60,596 nt of DNA, from assembly GCA_009602735.1 (NCBI GenBank), contig WELA01006056.1:65759-126354 (forward strand). The letters are read 5' to 3'. The number at the start of each line of letters is the position of its first letter. The first letter of the stretch is position 1. The translations under genes and the position numbers were made by a program. Shown in pieces: positions 35,286 to 46,560 of the stretch. The notes beneath the pieces were generated by a model. The model was not told where the DNA came from and did no database searches. It worked only from the letters and a program-made list of their open reading frames with translations. Origin of the DNA: Mesotaenium endlicherianum. Taxonomy: Eukaryota; Streptophyta; Zygnematophyceae; Zygnematales; Mesotaeniaceae.

Positions 35286-36820
35286 CAGCATTTGCCCACG
35301 GCGGCTTTAGATTTGGGTTCTTAGACCATCACTCATCTTCTGAGTGTCCCTTCTTGCTGCAATATGCGCATATCTGCGCCTTGCTAGCAGATAGTTCTTT
35401 AGCATCCGGGTACGGACAATCTCGCTTTTGATGCCTTGATTTCCCGCAATTCCAACAGCCCTCTGCTGTTTCAGCAGTGTTGGCGTGCTTAGCAAACTTA
35501 TTGAAAGACCCGCTCTTAAACTGAAAATTAGAGCTGTTGGCCTTAAGCGGAGAGGATTCCTCCCTCCTCTCAAGAGCCATAAGCATCTTGGAAGCCTCCT
35601 TATACCACACTTTACCTTCTTCGACATTGCGTGCTATTTCAACCGCCTCGTTCATGTCCTAGTCAATCTCGTGCTTCGCGGACAAGTGTGGCCTGACTTC
35701 ACGATCTGTTTTCTTGCCCAAGCACAACAGAAATTTGTCAGCCACTATTCTGGGCTCGTAGATTTTTGCCTTTTTGGCGAGGTCTACCAATCTGGATTTA
35801 ACCTCCATGACTGTCTCGTTCTTCTGACGAACAAAATGCACATAACGGTGTACCTTAAGACTGCGATCCTTTGGGAATTGTGCTTCAAGCAACTTAAAGA
35901 AACAACGCAGGCAATGCTCGAAGTCTAGCTGGTCATCCCCAACCTCCATATCCTTACGACAGCTAGCCAAAGCTAGCGCATGGCTTGCCTCTGTTGTGGC
36001 GCTATCGCCTTGCTGACCATTAAAAAGTGCAGCTTTGCGCGTGACTTGTTCCTGAGCATTTGCAATCTTTTCAGACAGTTCTGCACACACCTTTCGCAAC
36101 TCTGCGACAGAGCCGGCATCATCATTCTGAGTAGCAGCCCTTTGCTGGCCCTCAGTGAGTTGCCTCATGGCCTCTGTTAATTCTTGTGTTAGTGCAACTA
36201 AGTCTATGCTCTCAATAGGTGCAGTTGGCATTGCTCTTCCTGAAGATAAAGCAGACATTCGGGCTTTCGCAGCCTCTTTCTGGATTTTCAAATCCCTAGC
36301 CCTTTTTTGCTTTTCAAATGCCCATTCATGGGTGAGATCCTTATCTTTCCGGAATTGGCGATATAGCAACAAGGCATCCTTATCCAAGTACTGAATCGAG
36401 CCTATAAATGCGACAGATTGCGTATAAGAAGAATCCTTCCAAATTTTCTCAAAGAATTTAGATCTCATCAAACTCTTCGAAAGTGAGACCGTTCCCACTG
36501 GTTTGTCCGCTAAAACACTTTGCAGACAGCTTGAACTTAGGATTTTCATCCCGATCATCACCGGCCATTTCGAACGGTGACCAGGACTCTCTGACTCTAC
36601 CCCACACGTCTTGCTCTCTGCCCAAATCAGGTGCAAAGGCTCGTGTGTAATCCGAGTTCTCACCGCTTGCGGAGATAGGGCGAGACTCGTCTCTCGACGG
36701 TTGCTCACTCCACCGGTTGTCAGTATGCTCAGACGTTTCACTTCCTCGTGGACTCTCGCTAAAGTCAGAACCTTCTGCAGGCTCCACAGAGTGGTAGAGT
36801 CTTCCACTCCTCAACCGCAT
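35286..36820 (-). pseudogene. gag of retroelement D (truncated, broken)
   Basis: ATG at 36820 (MRLRSGRLYHSVEP) starts a Gag-like protein with a Ser/Glu-rich N-terminus. A frameshift near 36470 leads into a long helical region (about 36460-35660), interrupted by one TAG at about 35656-35658. Two tandem zinc knuckles follow: CWNCGKSRHQKRDC (near 35440) and CAYCSKKGHSEDE, whose last Cys codon is TGA. The sequence ends at the A1 LTR (35285). The twin knuckles and lack of similarity to gag A or B mark a different LTR-element family. Confidence 0.75.
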
Positions 36821-38364
36821 ACACAGTTAAATTTCTCCGGGTCCCCTTCCAGGTTGAACACCGACACCCTTCACAAGCCTCAATCCCCAACTGGCCTGGG
36901 AATTCTTGTTCACATGGACGAATCAACCCCGTAGTTCTCAGAAGTAGGACTAAAGCGTCTTACTTCCACACAGGCTTTCGCCCAAGTTGAGAGTTTACAG
37001 AATGAACAAGTTTGTAGTTTGCAGAAATCACGTCTAAGCAGCTTAACAGGCAATGCCAGATTCAAAAAAGATCGCTCTTCAAGGCTTTCGCTTAACTTTC
37101 ACAAAGTCACAGCTTACAAAACTCTGAAATCGCACATCTATGCTGGCCTGGTCTGAGCTCTTTGCTCAACATCGCGCCTTAACAGTTCTTCACTGCTTGG
37201 CTGGGCTCACTAAGTTCTTCACTGAGAGCTTTACTTGTTAATACTCCTCTTGCTATCAGCAATTCGACAACTGAGACTTTTGAGAACTTGGAAACTAACA
37301 CAGCACTCACCATTTAAAGTGACTTTCGCACGCTTGTGGTGTTTGACCCGAATCTGTGCTAATCTCCTAACAGATTCTATTTTGCAGTTCTCTACTTTCT
37401 ACCAGCGAGATCCCCTCTTGGAAACTCCTGAGGTCTAACCTTTCTATGATACACTAAGAAGAAATTTTTCAACGTCGGCAGAAGCGTGACGTCTCGGCTC
37501 TTCTGTGGCTTGGGAACTCCTTCTTCTCCTTTCCTTCTGTACCTGTGCTCCTTCAGCTTCCTTGACAATGATACGAGCAAGAATGAGGCAGCTTCAGGCA
37601 GGACTTTTGCTTTTCGCAGGCACCACACATTATCCTCTCTCGAGAATGCCAGTGCTTAGTCACAGCGCCTAGCTTGCATGCCGTCCTTACCTAGCAGCCC
37701 TCAAACAACTTTAGAAGTTGTCACTCAGCATGCATGCCCGCCTTGTGACTGTCGCGCGTGACTGCTTAGCCTTTTAGCTGGCCATTACGCCTATGTGGCT
37801 GGCGACTGGCAGCGTTTGAGATGAACGCTCAAGCCGTGGCTAGTCGCTCGAGGGTCATGGCCGAGGTGGCACACAACGCCTCTGCAACATCCATGCTGTA
37901 CTTGGCTTAGATAGCCGAATGATCAGTACCTTACTTGGCACTTGTTGGGCTGGCTCATTGCTGGTTCCAGGCCCCTAGCCTTTTGGCTGACTACTCCGTC
38001 CAAATCCCCATCCATCCCTGGGTGTGGGGTTTGACGTGTCGTGACCGCTTTGACAGTGATAATGATTTTGACATAACCGCTGACTGAGATAACTAAGTCC
38101 TTTGGTCGGTGAGTCAACGCTGACTTTCTGTACCTGGGCGGTCGTGACTTGCGCTGCGCGTGCGGCAATGTCAAGTGGATAGAAGTCACGACAACTGTAC
38201 TAAATTTGAGATTTTGATTTGAGGTCGCTATTTTTAATCTTTGAATTTTGGGCTCTAATTCACCCAAATTTTGAAGGGGAGTTCCCACCCCATGGCTTGT
38301 ACATGTTGGGTGTGCAAGAATGTGAACAGTGAGTATGTGGATTATTCCAGTCAGTCGGCACCTC
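36821..38364. other. Non-coding interval, probably 5' region of retroelement D and flanking DNA
   Basis: No gene is recognised. The stretch upstream of D gag may contain its leader and LTR, but I could not place LTR ends. At 38190-38295 there is a diverged match to the repeats at about 5040-5165, ending in a C-run and CATGG. Confidence 0.4.
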
Positions 38365-38367
38365 TTA

Positions 38368-38385
38368 CAGTGACTACCCACTAGC
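38368..38385 (+). repeat. Left terminal inverted repeat of the Harbinger-type element
   Basis: Begins CAGTGACTACCC, preceded by TTA. Weaker similarity to the right end continues for about 10 further bases (AACAATTTCG versus CAGAAAGTTCG). Confidence 0.78.
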
Positions 38386-39190
38386 AACAATTTCGACGAT
38401 ATCTCGTCCGTAGACCACCTGTTCAGACCACCTCACCAGACTCGATGTCCAGATGCATTCATCAACGGCCGACAGTCGTAGTCCAGGACGGACCACGACG
38501 TCAGCATCTGTCTACACGCGTGAAAGGTCGTTGGCCAAAAGCGCAGATAGTGACTAGATCGATCCACAAGAAACAAAGCACAACCATCGCAAATCAACCG
38601 AAAACATTTGCAATCCACCGCTATGTTTCTATACACCTGGGATAAAACAAGCATACGAGACGCAATCTACCTCGTTTGTCCGCGAAATGGCACGATGTCG
38701 GGCTTGGCAGCCGATCATGGTAACGGTGTAACCACATTCGTCCGCATGCGTGTGGAGCTTCCCCACCTCCACGGTCTGCAGACTCTCCCGAGCAGTCTCG
38801 ACTGGTCTGGACTGGTCTGGACTAGCATTTTTGCATCGATACATCGGGGTATCGTTGGCTGCAGACTGCTTCGGACTACCGGCAGACCGAAGTCGACATT
38901 GGTTGCTTTGCCTCGTGGTCCGGGCACCGCACGAATTGCCCAAAAAAAATTCTCACATGCTCTGACATGAATGAAACCCGCACAATTTCCCTTCACAAGC
39001 AATTTTCCACATCAAGCACCTCTATAAGTTTTTCAAAGTCAAATGTGCAACCCTCGGCACAAAATGTGTGCACCACATAACGGCTGACTTGCCGGCGCCT
39101 TGTGCCGTCCGTCTGCATCAAGCACTTAACAAAAATGTATTGACTCACAGCTGTGCATGCAACTCCTCTCACAGCAGTAGGGGTGCTCAA

Positions 39191-39197
39191 GTATAAG
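39191..39197 (+). promoter_or_regulatory. Possible TATA box of the Myb-like gene
   Basis: GTATAAG lies about 45 bp upstream of the ATG at 39237, which has a strong context (GCCATGG). Confidence 0.35.
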
Positions 39198-39236
39198 AAT
39201 GCAGCTCTGCCCCCTCATTATCCACGACTCGCTGCC

Positions 39237-41157
39237 ATGGATCCCAAGGACAGGCCAGCAGGCCGTGTGTGTGAAAGTGAACGCCCACCTTCATGCGCTG
39301 GTCTAAGTTCTTGTACATCTTCGTCTTTGTTGCCAACTTCAACCCTGCAGGGGTCCTATGTAAACCATAAATTACACCACCCTGCGCAGTATGCAGCTCA
39401 TTATTCAACACAGCCCGGTCCCCAGTTCCCTCAGGGAGGTAACCCCTTCGTGCATGTGCCGAATCGGCAGGCTCCGCATACATATTGGAATCCAGCTGTC
39501 AGCAGCTCCGAAGGTGTGACTGGACAACATGTTTCCACACAGCTCTCCTTCACCGTCACTGGCCTTCAACAGCTGCAGTCGCCATCGATGCCACCTGGCA
39601 CCAGGTTGGAGTTCGTGGCGTTGATCGTGCCTTCGTCTCCTGTTAACATCACATAGGTAAGATATAATGTAAAGCCCGCACGTACGCAGCAATTAGTGGT
39701 GCCTGCAAGATGCCTTACCACCCCTGCTGTCTACTGCTCCGTACTGAAATCGTTCTGTGTCACGTCGCAGGTACGCTCTACCGCCTCTACTGCTCAGCCC
39801 TCCTCGGTAACCGACGTCACTATCCTTGCAAAGACTATCCTATGGTCAGATCCCGAGAAGTGTCATCTCATTGACGTCCACTCTACCATGATGAAGAAAA
39901 AAAGGGACAGCTCCAACGACCCCCACGCAAAGTTTCAGACTGTCACCCAGATGTGGGATGAGCTAGCGTTGGACCTCAGGCTACTCACTAATATTGAGAG
40001 GACAGGGATGGCCGTTTCCAAATTCTGGTGCAAAATGCTCAAGGGCCTGAAGACAATCTGGGACTACGAGTACAAGCCGCACACTGGACAGCCGTCGTTC
40101 TGGGAGTTAGAGACCACCTAACGTAAAAACCATGGCCTCTAGGCAGATGGGCACTGCCCAAAGAAAGACGTCTATGATCACTGGGCCAGAATAGCTGAGA
40201 ATAGCCTGGCATACAACAACCCCGGCGAGCAAGACCATAACGCACTTATGGAAGGGCAACGCGAGAGAAGGGTTGCAGCTCGCAAGCTAGCAGCAGCTGC
40301 TACTCGTGCAGCCTGGGACAAGGGCCCGACAGGTACCTCAAGGGCAGCCTCTGTAACTCCACAGACACCTTCTTCGCATAATCCAGCACGTGCGGATAGC
40401 CTTCCCCCCCCCCGCGGCATCTCAAAGGACTGCATCTGGTCTATATGCAGACCTTGAAGATATGAATGAAGAACCTGAATTGGATGATTGCTCGAGCCCA
40501 ACCAGGGATGAGGACAACTCTGCTGAAGATGTGCCCCTCCCACAGGCGACTCCTACGGCAGCACCAAGGCCAACGCGCGAGGCGTCGCCCCTCCGCGAGC
40601 CTCCCGCAACCCCGCTCTGCAACCACGCCGTCTCGTCCTATGCCACCACGCGCAGCATCACCGCCAGTTACTTCTTCCCCAGGTACTACTGGGGCAGACG
40701 CAACTGCCATTGGTAGGCGTCAAAAGCGGTACGTTGTTGACGTCGCTCCACAAGCAGAGCTCAGTGCAGCTGCTGAGGTAGGCGGGAAACGACAGGAGTG
40801 CATGCTCTTGGCTTTTCAGGAGCAACTGGCCATCCAGAGAGGGCGCGATGCTGACCAGCGGGCCACTGACACCGCTAGACTTTTGTTTTTCCAGGAACAG
40901 CATGCTATGAAGATGCAACTGATGCAAATTCAACAGGCATTGCACATGAAAATGTTGACCAAAAAATTAGCGGTGCAGAAGAATGTGGGGAACGTATGGT
41001 TGCTGCCTTCAATAGACTAGCAGATATTGCGGCAAGTGGGGCTGCAACTGGGCCGAGTGCACCTTCTGCCGGATGCGCTACCGCTCGTGCACAGTCCCCA
41101 TCTGTACCCTCTGGTACATCTGCTCCAGTGTCGCCCCGTCACGAACCAGGCTCGTAG
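39237..41157 (+). pseudogene. Myb/SANT-like DNA-binding protein of the Harbinger-type element (decayed)
   Basis: Exon 1 (39237-39656, MDPKDRPAGRV...) ends at a good donor (TAG/GTAAGA), but its last codon is TAG. Exon 2 starts at 39771 after TCGCAG and carries a trihelix/Myb-like domain at about 39830-40110 (ILWSDPEKCHLIDVH, FQTVTQMWDELA, FWCKMLKGLKTIWDYEY). TAA 40119-40121 and a nearby TAG interrupt the frame, which then continues (KKDVYDHWARIAENSLAY). Later frames change at the C9 run near 40410, near 40690 and near 40950. They cover an acidic Pro-rich linker, a Gln-rich helix (QEQHAMKMQLMQIQQ) and a tail (ERMVAAFNRLADIA) ending at 41157. In Harbinger elements such a protein assists the transposase in DNA binding and nuclear import. 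This copy is inactive. Confidence 0.7.
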
Positions 41158-41574
41158 TGGGTTCATTTGCTCCTGCTATTCCGCTGGCTGTAGCTCGCAC
41201 AATTGAGTAAGCTGTTAGGTCAAATACTAGTGCAGCAGTAGTACTCGCGTGTAGGCCTTGTAGTGCCAGGTGTATGGCTGCAGCAACACATCTGTAAAGC
41301 TGTTCATTTTATCCAATACATTTGTTTACTACATTGTCTCCATATGACATGTGTGCTAGCTTAATGTCTTATTCCTCCAGGTTTATATTTACCCCTGCAT
41401 GTGTGTGCAGTGCTCAGTCAGTTGTTGTGAAGCGTTTGCCGTCAGTATGTCGTTGCACTCCAAACTGCGATGTCGTGAGTCAGTCCTGCTTGGGTGCAGG
41501 TCCAGTACCCTTCTTCTCAGTACTAGTCCTCAACCCAGTGCCTCGATGCCCCTACTTTGAGACTGACTTAATAA

Positions 41575-43264
41575 ATGTGTGGTTGGTCATGTCCGCGCTG
41601 TTGTTTTTGTGCTGTACTGTGCATGTCTCCACGTTCTGCAGGTACCCCTCATAATGTAGGAAGGAGTCCTCTTGCCTTGTTGCATGACGAGATCGTCGAG
41701 CGCATTTTGCGGATGACGTTCACTCCAGCAACCACCGGTCGTGTCCCTCGCGCACCATCAGACATGGGTCAGTACCGTACAATTACGCAGGTGTGTCCCC
41801 ATTGGCGTCGTGTGCTGCAAGCCTCTTGCAGGCGCGCAACCCGCTTCTTCTACACAAACTACTGCGTGCAGGAAACGCTAGATGAGCTACACAAGATGCC
41901 AGATGTGAGGCATGTGACCATAGAGATGGTTGGACCCCCAGAGGAATTGGCTCCTTTCTTCACAGCACTAGGGACAGACTTTCCGCACATCAAATCAGTT
42001 GCACTAATACTCATGGGAGATGATGACTCACACCCGCAGCGCACTTCTTCAGCACGCCCAGTAGGATCGAAGAACTGTATCTAGACTTTCGTACGGTGGA
42101 CTGTGAGTTTAGCACTACAGCCAGCCTGAAGTTCCGCCGAGCATTGGAAGCTATGGACCTCACGGCAATGGTTCACCTGAAGTAGCTGACACGGGACTGC
42201 CAGCGCATGCGCCTATGGTCGGCCTCGTACCCATGTTGTGTATTTTCTATCAGCAAGTCCATCCCTCGGCTGACTACTCTCCGGGAGTTCCGCCTTGTGA
42301 CTAATGATTTGGAGGTTCCCCTGCCAGCATGGCTGTCACATTGTGCACCATTTGAGTACTTGAAGCTCAAATGTGGAGTGAGGTTGTCGACAGAAGTTGC
42401 AACGTCATTGAGCGGCATAACCAACCTGAAGGAGCTCCTGATGCCTTATGTCCAGGTGCACTCTCGCCCTGCCTCCTCCATCCATGTACCTTGCTTGCAG
42501 TTTGTGTGTAGCAACCATCTGAATGCGTGCATTGGTGTCATTCCTAACGCTCTTTGTTATTGCTTGTTTTGTCCTTGCAGTTCGCCGACGCAGGCATGCA
42601 GGGGGTGGACATTGTGTCCAGAATGACGCAGTTGACGTCCCTCGATGTGGGGTCTGTATGCCCACACCCGTGGGAGGTTGGGCATCCGAACATGACCCCC
42701 ATGCGCCCCCTCCCCCCCGCATTGTGCTCTATCATGCGCAAATTGACAATATGTGGTACTATCACGCGCATTAGTACGCCCATGCCTTTGTTAGAGGAGC
42801 TGGACTTAGTCGTTAACAAACAGATTCAGAGAAAATACTTTTCATTTATGCCTAATCTGTGCGTCTTGCTCTTGACTATGAACAAAGAGGTGCTGTGGCC
42901 CGCCTTGCATGTCCTTACAGGGCTTAGCACTCTCGACCTTAATTGGATGGGCGGGGATGGCTCGAGCTCAGGTTGGGAGGAAGACACTCCCACAGACCCT
43001 GTCTGGCACACAATGGATGCGCTCGCAGGTTTGCAGCTGCTCAAACTGGGCAGCTGCCAGCTGTTACAGCTCATTGACGCTCTCGCTTGTATACCCGTGA
43101 ACACGTCTGTGTCATTTTGTTGCACATGCTTAGGAACGTTCACATGGCATCATAGCCATGCCCAGTATTCTGCGCGACTGGCATGCTACAGGCTTAGCGA
43201 CGATGATGCACGTTTGCTTTTCAAGGACACGAGACGCAGAGCGATGCAGTTGCTGGCTGAGTAG
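41575..43264 (+). pseudogene. F-box/LRR-like gene, broken
   Basis: An F-box-like start (LALLHDEIVERILRM, then ITQVCPHWRRVLQ, about 41665-41815) is followed by leucine-rich repeats (LDELHKMPDVRHVTIEM, LTTLREFRLVTNDL, LTSLDVGSV, LEELDLVVN, LSTLDLNW). A phase-0 intron at 42456-42580 has donor CAG/GTGCAC, branch-like CCTAAC and acceptor TTGCAG. A frameshift near 42035 and a TAG at about 42187 break the frame. The start is uncertain, since an upstream acceptor (TTCTGCAG, 41640) suggests an earlier exon. F-box/LRR proteins usually choose substrates for SCF ubiquitin ligases. Here it lies between the Harbinger ends and is probably captured cargo. Confidence 0.6.
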
Positions 43265-43758
43265 ATTCAGATACGACAGTGCGTATGTAGTCAAGTTTAG
43301 GATACATTTAGTGTGGGTGTTGTGAGCAGTAGAAGTACTGTAGGATTATACTTGTATTGTAATTGCTCGCGCGCTTCCGCTTATTTTTGAGATATTGTTG
43401 TTGTTGTTGTATGCAAACCTGCGCGTACACAGTCTGGCAGCATGCATGACTTGCAAATAGAATACAAATATGCAAATGGTGTATAACTAAATATAATAGA
43501 CCTAGTACTTAGTGGTCACACTGCATATAGGGCTGCGCTCTACTGTCTAAAAAGACGCAATGTCTAGCAACACGCAATGCCAGCATCTGAATCCAATACC
43601 ACCTTTCATCTCCTGTGCAATTAGACAACGTAACCTATGATACAAGTAAACCTATGACACAAACCTGCATGTAGACAGTGATGTGCCACTTACACGTCAA
43701 CAGAAGAAACTAAGCATACAAGACAGTGCATTTTACCCGAAAGTCCTCGCAAACTATA
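43265..43758. other. Intergenic spacer between convergent genes
   Basis: AT-rich, with a short TTG repeat (GTTGTTGTTGTTG near 43394-43410). It may hold the 3' ends of the convergent LRR-like and minus-strand genes. No other feature is seen. Confidence 0.5.
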
Positions 43759-44274
43759 TTACAATTGTAGAGGCACAGGCAGGTTCAGTCGTGCTGCAGC
43801 CCCTATGATGTACAGGCGTAACTGTGTTAATCCCTGGTGGCTTACGTTGCCAGCTAATGTAGCCTCAAAGACAGCTTTGCAGCATTGTTGAAGGTTTGCA
43901 GGGCTGCAACCATCCCTGTTGCGGTCATCCCCCATGTTTACTACCAAAGCAATGATGAGTAGAAATTCCTCATCTTCAGGATTGCATTTTTCAAGCACTG
44001 AGTAAATCTGCCTTCTGTTAGATATGTCTAGTTTAACAACACTGATCTTGTCACTGATATCGGCGCTCTTCACGTGCAAAAACCTCTCCAACTCAAGTGC
44101 GTGCCGAGTCATCCTTGCACAGGACGTTGTAAGCTGAACCTCACTGAAATCTTCCTCTAAGTCCAGCAACTCCTCTTCCAGGCTGCACACTTGTGCTTGA
44201 ATTACTATTTTTCCAATCTCCATGGAAGCACGCGCTATCCCACGAGCGCATGTCACGTTGTCTGAAGCATCCAT
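43759..44274 (-). CDS. Hypothetical helical protein
   Basis: 171 codons from ATG at 44274 (MDASDNVTCARG), ending at TAA 43759. An acceptor-like GTGCTACAG at about 44286 suggests at least one upstream exon, so the N-terminus may be longer. The sequence looks helical with heptad-like acidic stretches (LEEELLDLEEDFSEV) and no transmembrane segment. Family unknown. It lies within the Harbinger-type element, convergent with the LRR-like gene and divergent from the methyltransferase. Confidence 0.45.
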   Translation of the reverse strand: MDASDNVTCARGIARASMEIGKIVIQAQVCSLEEELLDLEEDFSEVQLTTSCARMTRHALELERFLHVKSADISDKISVVKLDISNRRQIYSVLEKCNPEDEEFLLIIALVVNMGDDRNRDGCSPANLQQCCKAVFEATLAGNVSHQGLTQLRLYIIGAAARLNLPVPLQL

Positions 44275-44286
44275 GGCTTCTTCCTG

Positions 44287-45441
44287 TAGCACAACAAGTA
44301 CATTGAGCAGCATCACAGTACTTAGAAAACAACAATTGCATATACAAAGTACTATATTATTTTGAGTTAGACCTCAATCAGCAACTGCTGAGAGTTGTTC
44401 AACTATCACAAAAACAGCAATTGCACATACTAACGCAAAACAGAAATAGTTTCAACAGCCAATGTATGAGCAGCACAACTACTGTGGATTACACACACAG
44501 CATAACAGAAGGATAGGAACAGCAGGAATTTAGCACTCGCATCGGAAAAATCCAAAAACAGAAGGAAAGTAGAGTACCTTTCAGAATAGAGGCTGCTCCG
44601 AAGGTTCGCGGCTAGAAAGGGCATCCACGAGACAGAGACGTAGACGATCACGCAGAAAGGTCCCCTGGTTACCAGAAAGGAGTGCCTAATTCGGCTGTTC
44701 AATCCCCGCTGCTCTCCAAGTTTGCTATTTCACTTTCAAGGGTACGCACACGAGTTTCAGACACCTGGTTTTTTGAGAGCGAAGTAGGCAAAGGAAGAAG
44801 CAAACAGTGAACTTAAACAGAGCATAAGACTCACAAATGAGCAAGGATGAGCACAGAGGCAGAAAAGGGTATGGACGTACCGAGATCAAGCTGGATATGT
44901 AAAGGAATGTTTGGGAATTATGGTCGTAGAATACAATGGCCATGCAGCCCTATGCAAGAAGTGGCAAAAATGGTAGTGACCTTGTAGGGAGTCGATGGCA
45001 CTCGATGCTGCAAAATGCTGCAAAATGCTGGCAAGAATGGGCAAGACTGTGCAAAGACGCAACAAGACACAAAATTACAAACCAATTGTAGAAGATACCG
45101 ACAATAACGACAGCTACCGAACACGACGGACAATCAAAAACCGCTGACCAAAATAAACTGCAACCGTCAGAAGTGACATAATGTCAGACGACCACAATAT
45201 GGAGCAGTGTATAGCAGTTTAGAGCAATTTATAGCACGTTAATTAAATCATAAAATAGCGACTAAAATTTTAACAGCCCTACATTCAAAGCCAAATAAAA
45301 AAAAGGGTACATAGTGCTGAAGAATCAGCACTTTGTACTCCAACCACTCTGACATGAGTGAGACAAGCGTGGGAATCATTAAAGTGTCTATTCTACCACA
45401 CCTCTAACTGTATCATTATATCTTCAACTGTCCTGCTCACT
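44287..45441. other. Intergenic region upstream of the methyltransferase
   Basis: No convincing coding exon. It probably contains upstream exons or promoter of the minus-strand gene and the promoter of the methyltransferase. AT-rich near 45230-45310. Confidence 0.4.
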
Positions 45442-46560
45442 ATGGCTTCACCGCTGAGAATCTATAGTTTATTCACAAGAATAGCTGGCTTTGAAGTTCC
45501 AATTATGCAGGCTGGCCACGATGTTATTCTCATGGTGGAAAGCGACCAATATTGTGGGAGGTTGCTGAGGCAAAAGTTTCCGCGCATTCAGGTACTGCCA
45601 GACGTGAGCGGCGTGTCTCATTTGCCGCCTGCTACAGATTTAATCTTTGCAGGTTTCCCGTGCCAAGACGTCTCAAGCCGATCAAGTACAATGGGCGCAC
45701 CGGCCAAGTTAGAACGCACTGGCTTGGTCGAGCATTTGTGGAGGCTTTTGGAAGGACAACGAGTGAACATGGTAATCTTAGAGAATGTTCCAGGCATATT
45801 AAGTAGGGTGACATCCGTCGGTAGGCCTTATATTGAAGACGTAACAATTGCACTTCACGAGTTGGGGTACAACTGGGCTTATAGATGTGTTCAGTGCGCC
45901 TCTTTTGGTCAACCACAGAGTAGAGAGAGGCTCATCCTCATTGCGATGAGGTGCGGGGACCCGAGGGATGTGCTTCTCCCCGTCAACGGCTGTTGCAACA
46001 ACACAGACAACCGCAGGTGTGCAGTGCACAAGCTCCGACGCAGTTCACAATACGAAGGCGTGTGGGTGACCAGCTTAAACGAGATCAGTCCTCACAAGTC
46101 GTATGGACTGTGCCCCACCCTCACAGGTAGTAATTGTGACAGAATGCTTGTTGTGGAAGAGGCAGGGCGGAGGACTCGCTTGCACTTGCTGAATGTGGCT
46201 CAAGTTGAGATGTTGCAGGGATTTCTTGCAGGTTGGACAGACGTAATGAATAATCCCAAACGGCAGCTCATCCATCTAGCGAACGCCATACCAATGGGCT
46301 TAGCAAATTGGGTAGCCTCACAGGTGGAGCACATGTATGAAGAGAAGTACAGCTACAAGGAAGACATCATCTTTCAGGTCTCAAAAAAGTGGCCCAAAAG
46401 TGCGTGGCAGATGCAAAGCGGGGCACGCCGCATTCACCGGGCTCTGAACTCCACAATTGTAGAGGCTGCCGTTGTATCTGCAGTGCCAGGCACAGAGGTG
46501 ACTGTTACGCCTGAAGAACAAGGAAGAGGAAAGCAGGCATTGGTGCACTGGTTCAACTGA
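45442..46560 (+). CDS. C5-cytosine DNA methyltransferase (Dcm/DNMT-like), transposon-borne
   Basis: 372 residues, single open frame. Motif order fits C5 methyltransferases that convert cytosine to 5-methylcytosine in DNA using S-adenosylmethionine. Residues 8-25 (YSLFTRIAGFEVPIMQAG) match motif I. GFPCQD at 71-76 is motif IV with catalytic Cys74. ENV at 114-116 is motif VI and QSRER at 159-163 is motif VIII. VEMLQGF and LANAIPMGLANWV near residues 255-295 match motifs IX-X. Motif I is unusual: the FxGxG S-adenosylmethionine loop reads FTRIAG. The frame could extend 28 codons upstream, but the ATG at 45442 starts the recognisable domain. No chromatin-reader domain is present, so it is a stand-alone catalytic domain. 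It lies inside the Harbinger-type element, between the Myb-like and transposase genes. Confidence 0.85.
   Translation: MASPLRIYSLFTRIAGFEVPIMQAGHDVILMVESDQYCGRLLRQKFPRIQVLPDVSGVSHLPPATDLIFAGFPCQDVSSRSSTMGAPAKLERTGLVEHLWRLLEGQRVNMVILENVPGILSRVTSVGRPYIEDVTIALHELGYNWAYRCVQCASFGQPQSRERLILIAMRCGDPRDVLLPVNGCCNNTDNRRCAVHKLRRSSQYEGVWVTSLNEISPHKSYGLCPTLTGSNCDRMLVVEEAGRRTRLHLLNVAQVEMLQGFLAGWTDVMNNPKRQLIHLANAIPMGLANWVASQVEHMYEEKYSYKEDIIFQVSKKWPKSAWQMQSGARRIHRALNSTIVEAAVVSAVPGTEVTVTPEEQGRGKQALVHWFN

Noticed and set aside
39237-43264. Reassigned genetic code with TAA/TAG as Gln
   Set aside because: In the retrotransposon copies, TAG and TAA also replace Trp, Lys, Glu and Tyr codons, and frameshifts are common, so ordinary decay explains the stops.
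45442-46560. Methyltransferase as part of chromovirus A2
   Set aside because: It lies outside the A2 LTRs, on the opposite strand, and neither A1 nor any other A-like sequence here contains it.
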